Source: Asterias rubens (lineage: Eukaryota; Echinodermata; Asteroidea; Forcipulatida; Asteriidae). From it: a stretch of DNA of 64,000 nucleotides. Where the stretch lies: the NCBI RefSeq assembly GCF_902459465.1, contig NC_047075.1, positions 11,525,119-11,589,118 of the forward strand, given 5' to 3'. This document shows, piece by piece, positions 11,296 to 24,017 of the stretch. Both the position numbers and the translations under genes were made by a program. Numbering within the stretch: the stretch's first letter is position 1; each line of letters starts with the position of its first letter. The notes beneath the pieces are model-generated. The model was given only the letters and a program-made list of their open reading frames with translations. It was not told where the DNA came from and searched no databases.

Positions 11296-12279
11296 TTACT
11301 GTACCTGCCGCAGTTTCATGCTGCATTTCTTGAGGGAGTAATTCTTCCCCTTCCAGGCTTTCCATTGTATTCCTTTGTTTCGCGGAAAATCTCCATCCTG
11401 GTAGTACTGGCCATTGAGATGAGACCTGAGGCAGCCTGTAAACCACCAAGCACCACTCCCTTTCTCTGCACAATTGGTTGAATATTCATCGTTGTCCTGG
11501 TCCTTTGTTGTGAAGGGTCGTCCATTATGATATGTCATTGAATCACCAGCTGTACTCCGATTATCGTAAGAACCAGCATGGAGAGTGTAGTTGTCGCCTG
11601 TAACAGCAAACTCACCATAAGAAGCCCAAGATGTGTTGGACTGCCAATCTTCCATATCTACTCTGAGCTCCCATTGACCCGATCCAGTAAGGTCACGCAG
11701 GATATCATTCCCCAGCCAGAACTCATTTTGCAGATTACCAAACCCGAATTGGTATTCAGCCCAGGTACGGTAAAAGTCAACAGAGCCATCCTGTCTCCTC
11801 TGGAACACGACCCAGCCTCCTCCATCTGTCTCCATATCGCAGTAAACTTGTACCTCACCAGTCAGATTTGTAGGAAAGATGGTGTATATGCCATTGTCAC
11901 GGTAACCAGCTTGATACATCTTAAAACAACTGCTGTAACTTTCAAAGATTGATTCTGAAAACGAGGTTTGGTTCACGTTGTCATCATAGTACATACTTCC
12001 TTGCAGCTTGACAAAGTCATCTGGGCAGTGAGCTGTGCTGGCATTATTCAACACACAAATACCTTTTGTGATGTGATAGTTGAATGAGCCACAGTTCGGG
12101 TTCATGGAGCAGTCTCGCCCACAGATCACGGGAGATGATACAGTCTTCCACTGAATGACTTTATTCAGTAAAGCTCGATTTTCAGCCAAGTTTAATGTTT
12201 TCATGAGCCGCTGTTGGTTTGAACTTTGGCAGGTTTGTACAAGCGAAATCATAAACAAGGTTACGATGACAACTTCCAT
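11296..12279 (-). CDS. FREP1: secreted PAN/apple-like + fibrinogen-domain protein
   Basis: An intact single-exon frame of 327 residues. The start is set by a signal peptide (residues 1-19, hydrophobic core VVIVTLFMISLV). Residues 40-95 resemble a PAN/apple domain (Cys53, 57, 63, 75, 85; NCGSFNYHI). Residues 117-324 are a complete fibrinogen C-terminal domain: CDMETDGGGWVVFQRR, FWLGND, the calcium loop DQDND at 260-264, the GAWWF-C-LNG-Y block and C-terminal MKLR. Cysteine pairs expected from the family are 118-147 and 270-283. Several N-glycosylation sites are visible (NLT, NQT, NTS, NYT). Such proteins are extracellular lectins, often binding acetylated sugars; a recognition or immune role is inference. 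The 5' two-thirds match FREP3 and the 3' end matches FREP2. A cryptic donor-like CAGGTACAG overlaps the stop, so a spliced alternative end is possible. Confidence 0.9.
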   Translation of the reverse strand: MEVVIVTLFMISLVQTCQSSNQQRLMKTLNLAENRALLNKVIQWKTVSSPVICGRDCSMNPNCGSFNYHITKGICVLNNASTAHCPDDFVKLQGSMYYDDNVNQTSFSESIFESYSSCFKMYQAGYRDNGIYTIFPTNLTGEVQVYCDMETDGGGWVVFQRRQDGSVDFYRTWAEYQFGFGNLQNEFWLGNDILRDLTGSGQWELRVDMEDWQSNTSWASYGEFAVTGDNYTLHAGSYDNRSTAGDSMTYHNGRPFTTKDQDNDEYSTNCAEKGSGAWWFTGCLRSHLNGQYYQDGDFPRNKGIQWKAWKGKNYSLKKCSMKLRQVQ

Positions 12280-12328
12280 GATAAACGCTTTTTGATGAAC
12301 TTATCTTAAATCAGAGAAAACACAGTGT

Positions 12329-12335
12329 TATTTAT
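12329..12335 (-). promoter_or_regulatory. Possible TATA box of FREP1
   Basis: On the minus strand CATAAATAAC lies about 50 bases upstream of the FREP1 ATG, a workable spacing for a short 5' leader. The same sequence precedes FREP3 and FREP4. Position and match only; no initiator was identified. Confidence 0.3.
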
Positions 12336-12688
12336 GTTTTCTCTTAGATCTCTCTCAATAAAGTTTCTTGACACTGGCAGGTAGGCTTTAGCGCGAGTGA
12401 ACTGATCAAATGATCCAATTTTGTTGTCGCTTAAAATTGTTAAACAGTAAGCTACACCCATTGACGTCACCGTTACCATGGCAAAGGGTTATAAACGAAC
12501 GACCAAATTGTGTTACACGCTTGAAGACATACCTTGTCATCAACGGCGGGTTTTGATAGGGTGTATTGTTCCGGTTTTTTGCCGTTTTTAATTTGATGAA
12601 GAAACTTATTCACGCCGTATACGTATAAAGGCAATTAGTTTGCTCTGTTCAAAAGAATCAGCGATGCATGTACCTCATATGGCAAAGG

Positions 12689-12900
12689 TAAAAGGCAGTG
12701 GACACTATTGGTCATTAATCTAAACAATTACTAGCATAAAACCTCACTTTGAAATGAGTAATGGGTAGAGGTTGATAGTATAAAACATTGTGAGAAACGG
12801 CTCCCTCTGAAGTGATGTAGTTTTCGAGAAAGAAGTAATTTTCCACGAATTTGATTTCGAGACCTCAAGTTTAGAATTTGAGGTCTCGAAATCAAGCATC
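12689..12900. mobile_element. Half-length GGCAGTGGACAC-family MITE (B1)
   Basis: The left half, including AAAGGCAGTGGACACTATTG and the inner hairpin TCAAGTTTAGAATTTGAGGT, is present; the right half is missing. The same truncated copy is at 38472 and 53970. Confidence 0.8.
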
Positions 12901-13030
12901 TGGTCATCACGTTATGAGTTGGCCGTAACCGGGCGGTTAACGCAGGTTCCCAGGTTGTACAATAATCTTATCAAGGCTCGGGTCGGCCAAGAAATATACG
13001 TGGAAATGACGCGTTTTTTGTGGGTGCCAT

Positions 13031-13201
13031 CAAAATTGCCACAAGTCCCGATCTCAGCCTATCACGCACGGTTTGCTTCGTGTATACCACGTGTGTATGT
13101 TCTGTCTCGTACCCTGTGTTGTGATGTGCGAGGCATGGTAGTCGACGTCTGCATACAAAATTGTGTGCGTGATTGGCTGAGATTGTGAACTGTGGCAATT
13201 T
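13031..13201. mobile_element. Inverted-repeat element (B1)
   Basis: The arms ATTGCCACAAGTCCCGATCT...CAGCCTATCACGCAC and GTGCGTGATTGGCTGAGATT...GTGGCAAT are complementary around about 80 bp. This accounts for overlapping long frames on both strands here. Confidence 0.65.
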
Positions 13202-14128
13202 CGGTGTACGGAAGAAACAAATCGCGCAAAAGTCGAGGGGTCGTGGGGGTAGACGGGGTCGAGGGGGTTTTAGAACAACCCCTTTTATTTCCTTATTTAT
13301 TGTCGGGGGTCTACGTACCTTCGACTCCCAAAAATTACCAAACACATAGAAACACACGGTAGAACAACAAGGTAAACAAACCATGTAATGACTCTAAAAT
13401 GAGTTGGGGTTATAGTGAATATAATAGTTGGTGTTACTGCAAATCTTTTCATATCGTATTTCCACCATGCAAAGTTTCAAATCCCATTCAAGATAAACAT
13501 ACATAAAGCACCATGTATCAAAAATATAGAAGTTACATGGTTAGTAATACTAGTAATAAACCATCCAATTAGTGTTTATTTGCTTATTCTTATGTTTTGC
13601 ATGATATCAGGGAGCACGTATATATTTAACCCCCCGAGAGCTAGGCCGAAACTGGCCGAATCGTCCGGTGCTGTAATGAGCATCATTATCAACAGGTGAA
13701 TGCACACCGCTCGGTTTCCTACCCTGCATATTCATGATCTCCTTGCCCCCGCTACCCAGCTTTTGGTACACAAAGGAATAGATGGGCGACTGTTAATCCC
13801 TGATGACTTGGACAAAGGCCCTTTGTGCCGGGATTAGTAACCAGTCCTGGCCATAAACTTCTATTGTAAGTTTATTGCTGGTTTCTATGTTATGACTGCA
13901 TTTGCAAAAATAAATAAGGAATGATTTCTTCAACTAAATTCTGCTGTTAAAAATATAAAACACTAGGTAGGCCTACTCTTTCGTAGGAACAAACCATAAA
14001 GGGTGGACTAAGGCCGTTCCAATCTACTTCCGTTCGAAATCGAAAGTAGCTCGCTATTGTAACATCAACTTATTGTCAATTTAAACCTGTATCGGTTTTC
14101 AACAACAAATTGCCATAACCCTAGCGTT

Positions 14129-14526
14129 GGCGCCAATATTTACGACATTGCCTCCAAGTCGCAAATATTGACGCCAATATTGACGCCAATATTCACGACA
14201 TGACCTAAGTCGCGAATATTGGCGTCAATATTGGCGTCAATATTTGCGACATGGGGCCCATGTCGTGAATATTGCCGTCAATATTGGCGTCAATATTTGC
14301 GACATAGGGCCCATGTCGTGAATATTGGCGTCAATATTGGCGTCAATATTTGCGACATTTGACCCATGTTGTGAATATTGGCGTCAATATTGGCGTCAAT
14401 ATTTGCGACATAGGGCCCATGTCGTGAATATTGGCGTCAATATTGGCGTCAATATTTGCAACTTGGGGTAAAAGTCGCAAATATTGGCGTCAATATATAT
14501 TTGCGATGTCCCTTTAAAGCCACCAT
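14129..14526. repeat. 53-bp-period palindromic satellite, private to unit 1
   Basis: Head-to-tail units contain ATATTGGCGTCAATATTGGC and TTTGCGACATAGGGCCCATG, with phase marks at 14260, 14313, 14366 and 14419 (period 53). The left 75 bp run in the opposite orientation (ATATTGACGCCAATATTGAC), so the block can form a large hairpin. It replaces about 150 bp of different sequence at the same place in B2 (about 39905-40050) and B3. Confidence 0.9.
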
Positions 14527-16397
14527 ACAGTTGCCCTTTGTTGAACATGTCATTACTTCTTGGAACCGAATGTAGCTTGGAACATTAAGTTTCAACTTAT
14601 GGTGAATTTAACCTGTGACTGTTTTCAAAAGCAGAATTTCACACCCTAGCGTTGCCATCACAAGTGATGCTTAAGTTCAGTACCACAACATGTGATAAGT
14701 TTCTTCAGAATGTGTTTCGACAAGCGCGTCGTAAATTTAAACGTTGTGAGTTTTTTAGGGTGGACTCCAAAAAAATCGACATGGAAAAGATAGCGACAAA
14801 AAAAGAAGATGGAGAGATGAACTAACTACATACAGGGGCATGACTTGGCGATTAAAAGAGAGAGTGAGATGGAGTATTGGTGAAGATGCTTTCCTCCTGC
14901 AGTGGAGTGAATCAGGCAAGAAGCCGATGGCCTGACTATTCATGCTCAGACAATTAAGCTCAATAGAAGTAACAGCTGGTTGGGATATTAGTAAAAATCT
15001 TTTAGGTAGACAATTTCATATCTCATTTAAACTGTCTAGATCTGTTACCATAAAACAAACATACATTAGAGTAGCGTCGACAACGCATGGACATTAAATT
15101 ACCAATCCGAAAGCACTTATAATAATTGCATTTAAATTGGCTAATTGTGTCAAACAGCAGTGCGTTGTAATGTTGAAATTTCAAACTTATCACATATCCA
15201 AATGCACGTTTTAGGCTTGTGCGTTGTATAACCCTCTAGTCCCTGCACCGCCCGAGTTTGCCGAAATAATTTTGTTTTTCTTTTCAAGATTCTTGCAGTA
15301 ACTTTACTGAAATCGTAGTTAAATTTTTTTTAAAGATAGCCAAGGCTTATTATTTATAATTAAACGCACAATTTTTGACCCTTTCGGTAATATTTGTACA
15401 AGTCCTCATTGGGGAACAATAAAAATCCCTACGGTATATTTATGGCGATTATTTTTGTATAATGATAAAATGGATACAATAGCTTTTCAAGGCTTTTATC
15501 TGGCTCAATGCTGATTATTTGCGAAGGCATAAGTTTTCGACAATATCACCATTAATGATAAATACAGTTTCCTTTGTGTTCACTAATAAGCGTTTTGTTG
15601 GGTAAGTGCTGAATTGTTTCATCATCATTAGCTTCGTCAAGTCAACTATGAAGAGATAAATGAATAATGATCTATAGACAACTAGATGGATTCACCAATG
15701 CGTAGGCATACTATTGACTACCTAGTTTTATTTTGATGTTTCTTATTTTCTACAAACAAAAGCTATAGCGAGGTTTCCTCCTACCGCATAATACAGTGTA
15801 TCGCTTTAGGTGGCTGGGCGGTCCAGTGGCTAAATGGATAAAAACATTCCTTAATATTTCAAGATATGTACCAAGTTTAAAGATTCGATTTATTTGTACA
15901 CACTCTAAAAAGATTTGGATTTATAGTGAATGTATTACCTTGTCATGACCTACTGCTACGTTACAACTGTTAGAAAAGAAAAGCTCACAAACAAAAAACA
16001 CGAGATATCAAATTAACAAATTGGTATGTTTATGTGAACTATTATGTACATGTGCAGATCTAGTTTATTTCCATTATAAAAGTAAAAAAACAATGTGTTT
16101 TTTCAAAGACGTATGACCTTTAGGTAAAACAAATATATTGATATCTAAAAAGGCCAACTATAGCATTCCATCTGGCTCAGGTTGCGGACAAGTTGGGACA
16201 TCGTGCAGTGTACTGGTAACAAGTTTCGTTGTTGTGGCCCTTATTTGAAAACGATAAATAGACAACGTCTTATAACACCGATAAACACAGTTTTTGGATC
16301 AGTTAAAATGTATCCTACATGACAAGCTGGTGTTCACAATGCGTCAACTGAATCAGTTTTGAGTTGGCCTACAAAACCCAGAAATTCTTATGTCAGT

Positions 16398-16784
16398 TTA
16401 AAGGCAGTGGACACTATTGGTAGTTACTCAAAATAAATATGATCATAACACCTTACTTGGTAACAAGTAATGGGGAGATGTTCATAGTATAAAACATTGT
16501 GAGAAACGGCTCCGTCTGAAGTGACTCAGTTTTCAAGAAGGAATAAATATTCCGGTAATTTTATTTCGAGACCTCAGATTTAGAATTTGAGGTGTCGAAA
16601 TCAAGCATTTGAAAGCACACAACTTCGTGTGAAAAGTTGTTTTTCTTCTTTCATTATTTTCTCGCAACTTCGACAGCCGATTGAGCTCAAATTTTAATAA
16701 GTTTGTTATTTTATGCATGTGTTAAGATACACCGAGTGAGAAGATTGGTCTTTGACAATTACCAATAGTGTCCAGTGCCTTTAA
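16398..16784. mobile_element. GGCAGTGGACAC-family MITE (B1, full length)
   Basis: It is bounded by TTAAAGGCAGTGGACACTAT and ATAGTGTCCAGTGCCTTTAA; orthologous copies are at 41931 and 57847. Confidence 0.85.
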
Positions 16785-17302
16785 AGGGACACACCGGCTC
16801 ACCGTTTACGCAATTTAGGGCTGTATAATAATAAGTAATGTTTTTATAGATGGTTGCAAAATAAAAAAAAATAAAAAAATCATCAAAATATCACGTAATA
16901 AGCGAAAAATTATAAAAAAAAACTCAAAAGCGGTAAAAGGCCAGCGTGTACGTGTTTCCAGCCGTTGCAACTGTCAAACCTTCGTGATATCGTCGCACAA
17001 TGTGGTAAGTAGACTGGTGCTTTGTTTATAGCAACGTGTTTACTACGACGCAGCATAATGATCCAGTCTATCCATAAATTATAAACAACCAGCATATACG
17101 GATCAGGCAAATCCTTCGACGATGGAGAGGTAGTCGTGCTTCGACGTACATCCAAAGATCGTCACGAAGAACACACAAAACTATCCCAGAATATGATGGG
17201 ACAGTGACAAGTAAATAAAGCATTCCTGGCACCAACTAGGCCCACTACTGCATAGCCATGATGCAGTTTGAAATGCGATCGTGGCGTACATGCTCCCGAC
17301 GT

Positions 17303-17392
17303 GCTACTCCTAGAACTATTTGGTTACGTCCGGCTATCGTCTCCCGCGGGAGACGATAGCCGAACGAAACGGAAAAAGTTATAGGAGTACCG
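17303..17392. repeat. Hairpin with a perfect 32-bp palindromic core
   Basis: The core 17331-17362 is a perfect palindrome centred on TCTCCCGCGGGAGA. Outer arms (CTACTCCTAGAACT / AGTTATAGGAGTACC) extend it imperfectly. The core is unchanged in the B2 and B3 copies. Confidence 0.8.
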
Positions 17393-18673
17393 ACGTTTAC
17401 ATTGCCATTGAACGCATAATCTACCTCTGGATATCAGCAGCACTACACTTAATTTTCGTGACATTATTACAAGATTACGTTCTAAATAAAAAAAAAAAAA
17501 AAAAAAAAAAAACTACATGGCCTTAGTTGGTAAAGAGGACAACTATTACTATTTTGGCTCCTTTATTTTATGAATCTTTTTTGTACGTAATGACTGCATA
17601 AAATGTTAAACGGTATTATGCATCAAAGTCTGACCTTTTTACAAGACAATGTAAACGTCAAGTTGTTGAACGTATAAAATAGCACTGGCTTTTATTTCCG
17701 ATTAACATATTTTTCTTCTCCTATTCACTAATTTATACACCATGGTAAAGCTCTATTCAAGTTAGAGGATTTACCCCTCTTGTACAAAAACTAAAATACG
17801 AAATGGTTATTACGTTGCATCATTGAGTTAAAAGGACACTTATTCTAGAGTCGACAACAGTGTTTCGCTATCTTGCAACTACCCATGTTGCGTCAAAACA
17901 ATAAAAAAGACATGAGTCTTGTTTAAAACAAGGCCACAATATATTCTCTTAACGAATGAATGGTTAACTGTCACAGCTAAATTGAGGAAGACCTGCGTGG
18001 GTGTATTAGCCTCTCTTAGCTGTGGCAGGAGATTCTGTCCCCGACTTGTTAGTTAAGTGTGCTTGCTAAATATTTATTGTTTTTGTTTTATCTAATTTTA
18101 GTTCTCATAACGTCTCTTTTGACTTTCGCTTTTAAATGTTCAATGTTTCTTGTGTATATATTATCTCCTCTGCTTTTTAATTTTTTTTATATAAAAATGT
18201 AAATTAATCCATGGCCAATGGTGTTGTCAATCTTAAAATTAGAATAAATTATTGTCATCCATCGCCAATGGTGTAGTCTTTCTTCGCCTCGCACTAAACA
18301 AGATGGCTTGATCTCGACATCCTCATTACTTTTTATAACACAACGTGTATAATGCCGTAGCGCTGACCGGGGGTTGCGTTGTACACAGGGTTAAAGTCAC
18401 CTGGAAATATATATTTTTTTCTTCAAACATTAGAGTATATTATGTTTGTGAACAATAACAAAAAATTGTGAGTAATTGTTTTTAACGATTAACATGTAAA
18501 AAAAAAAAAAAAAACTTTGTGTGGGGGTTGACTCCGCCGACCCCTTTTCTGACGTCAATCGAGGCAGACTTTGCCTTGATCGAACATCGAACACACGTAC
18601 GTGCAAGTACACTCAAGTCCTAGTCGTGAGTTTGTACGTTTCGAAAAACAAAATTTCTTGCATTTTTCCAGCA

Positions 18674-18910
18674 ATGTCGACACGGTGTATTGCTGCTGGA
18701 TGCAGCAAAACAACTAAAGATGGGGTCAGTTTGCAAAGTGGTCCGGTCAGACGTCTTTTCCAGCGCCGGCAGCAAGCACTTCGAGCCGTCGTGCTTCGAG
18801 AATCCGGAATACACTACACAATTCGACATGGAGATAACAAGTCTTTTCTAAAACAAGATGCCATCCCAACAACTTGTCCAGCTAAAACGGAAGTCGAAGA
18901 AGGTACCTGA
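18674..18910 (+). pseudogene. THAP-domain gene relic (B1)
   Basis: The sequence starts with MSTRCIAAGCSKTTKDGVSL, a typical THAP N-terminus with a CxxxxC pair. The middle is missing. The next THAP motif, SKHFEPSCFEN, is in a different frame, and LKQDAIPT (compare the THAP AVPT box) returns to the first frame. A gene with these breaks cannot make a THAP zinc finger. THAP proteins bind DNA and are common in P-type transposases. Copies are at 44195 and 59999. It could be a transposon remnant or a decayed host gene. Confidence 0.6.
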
Positions 18911-19354
18911 AAGACGAAGCGAACCTTAAGGAGCATTTGCCTAACGTGAAAAAATCAAGTATTGTTTCAACTTTGAGGGCATGTTTTTAGCTTGCGCCAA
19001 ACGTCATTATCTTATGTTGGCACCGCATGCGATTCATCGCACCTCGATTGTCGTCACGAATAGCGCCCACTCGGGTCGGGCTTTTGTTAAACCTTAGTTA
19101 ATTGTTTATTCATATTCCACTCATCAAACACATAATTATTTTAGTGACAAAAGCTTTATTTTGACAAAATACCACTTCCAGGTGACTTGAATTGACACAC
19201 GGATACAAATAAGTGGCATATTTGCCCATTGTCTGTATGTTTAATTAAACTCAACATACAATTAAACTACACGAAGCAGAACCCTAAACCAGAGGACGCC
19301 CTCTCCGGCGAGCAGATTTACCGATCGGCCTGCAGGGGCCGCCCGCATTATACT

Positions 19355-19920
19355 GGACCCTAGTCTGGGCCCCTGTCTTTATAAAGACACATCGCTGTCG
19401 CTAGACCCAGTAATTCCATGGGATACAATGATATCATAGCATACGTGCAGTGACAAAGATGCCCAAATAGTCACTGCTCTCAAGTCCGCAATGGAATTTG
19501 ACTGCGTATCTATGTGAAATGACCGAGGTCAGAGGTCAAACTGCACGCCGGTGTTGCATCTGGCGTTATTCACGACCCTTGGTAGAATGACGTCTGGTGC
19601 CGCACAGACGTCAGACGTTTAGGCTAACTGGACCCTTGTCTTTATCCGCAAGGATAAAAACAGGTACCTGCTACTCAGATCTCGTGATCACATTGATACA
19701 ATGATTTCATTAGAGAAATTCAGTGACTTAAAGCTACCGTATGTGTTTGTTTTGATTGGCTTCAGGTCACCTCGGACGACCAATCAAAAACAGATATGCA
19801 AACTTTATTTCGATCGTCTGAATGCTGTGTCCACATACGTTGGTGTATAATTTCACTGATTATCTCTACGTGAAATGAGTGAAGATCAAGATACACGCCG
19901 CTATAAGCCGAAAGGGAGTC
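19355..19920. repeat. Two diverged direct repeats of about 280 bp (B1)
   Basis: The order ACTGGACCCT - GTCTTTAT - GATACAATGAT - GTGAAATGA - ACACGCCG occurs twice (from about 19355 and 19627), with strong divergence between copies. No coding seen. Confidence 0.45.
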
Positions 19921-20660
19921 GTGCTGGCGCCCCCTACCGGTCGATCGGCACTGCCGCTACATACTTCATACATCATATCGTGAGTGTATACGATTGATGT
20001 TACTTTTGCCAACTGCGGTACAACCGTCTCCAGTATAGATCACTACATGCAAAACACAATTGTAACAGCAGGTCAATCTACCACAGCGGTTAACAAAAAC
20101 CGGTTGAGCAAAGTGGATTTCATACAATAAATTCAACAACATGTGCTATAGTGCGTTCACACCTTCATGTTTTGTTTACCGCTCACATGACAGTCTTTTT
20201 ATTATAGTTTATGCATTATTTGATATGACCTCGGACAATTTGCAACAGGCTAAACCCAAATGCTAAATTGCAAGGATGTTGAAAATTTGTTTTTGAATAA
20301 CGACAAGGAAGTTACAAAGTTTCAAATCCAGAGGCTGTCATTACACATATGTGTTGGGATACGAACAAAATGGAAGGATGGAAGAGCTAGATTTCAGTGA
20401 GTTTTATATCACTTCACCCCCCCCCCCAGATAAAAGAAAAACAAATAATATGTTCTTTTCAAAACCAACGGAACCCAACTGCCGTTTTCAGAGAAAAGAG
20501 AGACGTTGTCACCTACTCTCCTTAAATGAAACACATGGCGCAAAGGAACTGTCCGACTGGCAGATGCCCTCATTCCTGTGGACCGCTCCGCCACAGCCAG
20601 CAACACCGGGGCGAACCCCTTCTCTTTTCGAACCGTGCACTGGGTTCTTTTAAATGCGTG

Positions 20661-20786
20661 CACAACGCACAGGACCAGCGGTTTTACGTCCCATCGGAGC
20701 CCTAACTTTGCGGTTACCCGTTACACAACGCATAGGACAAGCGGTTTTACGTCCCATCCGAGCCCTAACTTTGTGGTTACCCAACT
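20661..20786. repeat. 63-bp tandem repeat (B1)
   Basis: CACAACGCA...GGTTTTACGTCCCATC...GAGCCCTAACTTTG occurs twice with period 63. The surrounding sequence (CTTTTCGAACCGTGCACTGG) looks like a dispersed SINE-type repeat but was not assigned. Confidence 0.7.
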
Positions 20787-21787
20787 TTGTCAGTTTGTGT
20801 GCCAAAAGTCATGAAACCGTTAACTGCCTTGAAGCCAGCGATCACACGCAAGTTCAAGAACCTGGACAGTGGCAGCAGAGGGATTACAAAGGGATATGAC
20901 TGTTTAACGCCAGAATGTATGTGCTTGTTTCATGTTTCAGGTTTATGTTACTAAGCATTAGGCTGTACACAATAAAACTATGGAAAAAGAATCATTGGAA
21001 CATAATACTATAGTAGGGAGAGGTCAGAAAATAAGCCTCTAGTACAATGTCTGGCCACTTAAAAAAAAATACATATAATTCTTGAAACGGCAAACGGCTT
21101 GAGTAGTTTTTTAATACCAACATTGGTACTGAGACAGGACATTTTAAAACCCGAGCCGAGTCTTATAAGTTTGCAATACACACAAAACAAGATTACATTC
21201 TACAAAACTTGATCACATTTCAGTACTTCATGCACGTGGTTTATTTCAGTATTAACAAACAATCATTATTTAGGTGTTGAAATTAATTTAACCCTCCTAC
21301 TCTTAGTGCCATTTTCCAGTGGGAATTTATTCAACAACAGAGCTTTAGTACAGTGACACCGCTGAGCGAAAACATGAATGTGTATATAATTTAATTACAC
21401 AATGTGTCATAACTGTAGGCTGGCATCGGTTTTAATATCAGTCAGAAACCACACTGGGTTATACTGAATGGTCTAATAGTAGAAAGGTTAACATTGTAAC
21501 CAGTCAATTATATCAATTAAACTTCAATTGGTCTTTATATAAAATGCAAATTTGTATGTGTCACGCATCAAATACATTTTTTTTCCAATCAGCACAAAGT
21601 TATTGGATTTCTTTTGTTTTATGTATTTGATGGAGCAAAGCTATACACAAAATTGACTTTGTTTATAAGAGCAAACTTGTCTTTTAAAATAATAAAATCT
21701 GTAGAAAGCCGATAATATTATGGTTCAAGTAACTTGATTTGATAAATGTATTCCATTATGAACCAACTTTTCAGCCAATCTGTGATC

Positions 21788-22162
21788 TTAAAGGGTCTAT
21801 GTACTTTTTGTAGGACCAAAAACACAATGTCCACAGATTTACATTTAACTTACACAGTTTGAAGATAACGATAGTAGAAAGCTTCCCTGAAAATATTACT
21901 TGCTGAGGTGTTGTACTTTTTGAGAGAAGAGTACAACAATGTCATGAAAATAATTTTCGTCTCAATGATTTTGAGACGAAAATTATTTTAGCATGTAAAA
22001 ACATAATTTTCATCACATTGTTTTTCTCATTTCTCAAAAGCTACAGCACCTCGGCAACTAATATTTGAAGGTACACCTTCTACTATCATTATCTTCAAAC
22101 GGTTTAAGTTTAATGTAAATCTTTGGACATTGTGTTTGTATTACAACAAAACCAAAATTAAC
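21788..22162. mobile_element. Long hairpin MITE (A2 copy)
   Basis: Ortholog of the element at 5544, with the core AATTTTCGTCTCAATGATTT. Its left end TTAAAGGGTCTATGTACTTT is better preserved than in A1. Confidence 0.8.
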
Positions 22163-23316
22163 TGCTTTTAATATGGGTTGTAAGACTGTGACTGAAAGTA
22201 CAGAACATGCTACTTTTTTGTATAAAAGCTATTAACATCAATCTATGAAATTATAACTTTCACTGATTTGTTTGCCATTCTTAAACAGTCCCCTGACTGA
22301 TTGCAAACAGCAAAAAGTTAACCAGTCATATCACCAGATTGACATTTTGTACATCGTGAGGCAGAGAAGCAATTTAAAGTGATTTAAGTAATTTGTTCAA
22401 TAACACTACAGTGGTTAAAGATCAACCACAGTACAATACAATAACAACAAAACTTTGACAAAATATATTCATATATTGCATTTTGTAAACTTTTGATAAT
22501 AATAAATTTGACCAGTATCCAGAAGCTTGAAATTAAATGATTATCTTTTGATTGATAGTTGAGAATATTAATAACGTCTGTAGGTCATTAAAAAAACTGC
22601 TTTCCAAAACATTGACGTAAGAATAACAATACTTCAAAGCTTCTTCGTTTCCATCTTGCATGATTATCCACTCCAGTGTCTGATAATATGACTTCGTGAA
22701 ACTACTACAAAACTAATTTTTTTTTTTAAGGCAAAAAGAAGAAGAAGAATTGTACCCCCTTTCACCATGTAATAAATAGGTAACACACAATACAATATCA
22801 AGTTAAATATTATGTCTAACAGATACAATTTTCTGAATTCCAGATTTTATAATTCAATATTCAAAAACAGTAAATTGTGGTTAGTGAAAATTAAACTTTT
22901 CAAAACTTGTTTATTTTATTTTTTATAACAAAAGTACAACTATTGAAATATTTTATTTGCTTACTTATTATATGAAAAACGTACCAACTCAGTAATTTCT
23001 TGCCTAAATCTGTTTTTGTTTTAGGATCTTAAACTAAAACAGCAACATTAACTCCTCTTTCCAAGTTTATTTGTTAAATATTAGTGCATACATTGAGAAC
23101 ACATTTCTAAATTTTGTATCAATACATCACTATTCGACTATAAATTGATTATCTACACAAAAGTGTTGTTTCAAATCTAGAAAGTGAACTAAACAAGTAT
23201 CTTTTCCCTGTGAGTCCACCTACGTACAGCCACAATGAAACCACTTACAATGTGTCTTTTAAAATCTGAATGATATTCTTTTGTAAGCACTTAATTGACA
23301 ACAACATTCACTAGAT

Positions 23317-23610
23317 TTAAAGGCAGTGGACACTATTGGTAACTACTCAAAATAAGTATTAGCATAAAACGTTACTTGGTAACGAGTAATGCGGAGCTGT
23401 TGGTAAAAATAATAAAATTATTGTGAGAAATGGCTCCCTCTGAAGAAACATAGTTTTCGAGAAAGAGTAATCTTCCACGAAATTTTGATTTCGAGACCTC
23501 AGTTTTAGAGTTTGAGGTATCGCAAGCACCTGAACGCACACAACTTTGTGTGACAAGGTGTGTTATTTTATACCTATGTTGATGATTACCAATAGTGCAC
23601 ACTGTCGTAA
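23317..23610. mobile_element. GGCAGTGGACAC-family MITE (A2, internally deleted)
   Basis: The left end is intact and the right end is decayed. It shares the deletion after TGACAAGGTGTG with the A3 copy and has a further private loss before the right end. Confidence 0.75.
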
Positions 23611-24017
23611 AATAATTTAGAATAACTATAAATTTAATCTTCTAAACTACGTGCTTAAACATTACGTTATTTTCTTTCAAAACTGCATTGAATCAGAAAA
23701 CCACATTAGTAAATTTAATTTGTGTTAAAATGGTGCTAAATTGAACAGAGTGCCAAAGGAATTTGACTCGACTCAACACGAAATTGAATGGCCTAATTCT
23801 GAATTTGAAACGCAGTAACAACTGGAGAGGCAAAACAGCTTTAATTCGAACGCATGAAAATGAAATTGGCTGCTCATTTGCCGAATTTGACCGAGAAAAC
23901 CTATATCAAACACCAGTCTGTATGAACTCTAAAATAGTTGTGAGACATTTTCTACTGAAAGAGTCAAATATATTCAAGTCAAATGAATGACTGATTGCTT
24001 AAAGCTCTCTTTGTTTG

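Larger units (their letters stand above)
4869..21106. repeat. Segmental duplication unit 1 (A1 - FREP1 - B1)
   Basis: A 16.2-kb unit whose sequence continues in near-identical form at 21107 and 46627 (A flank) and at 38062 and 53567 (B flank). Apart from FREP1 it holds MITEs, SINEs and anonymous AT-rich DNA. Features private to this copy are a full SINE at 9295, a 53-bp-period satellite at 14129, and about 60 bp near 7571 that the other two units lack. Confidence 0.92.

Noticed and set aside
12971..13384. 137-codon minus-strand frame
   Set aside because: It overlaps an inverted-repeat element and a small G-rich repeat whose length differs between units without preserving frame.
13415..13699. 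94-codon plus-strand frame repeated in B2 and altered in B3
   Set aside because: Repetition only reflects the segmental duplication; the B3 copy changes its C-terminus, and no domain or codon signal is seen.
15820..15842. tRNA-like A-box fragment (GTCCAGTGGCTAAATGGATA)
   Set aside because: No B box or acceptor stem follows; at most a decayed SINE end.
20346..20899. Overlapping frames of 78-100 codons repeated in unit 2
   Set aside because: They run through a C run, a 63-bp tandem repeat and a SINE-like segment; no protein family features.
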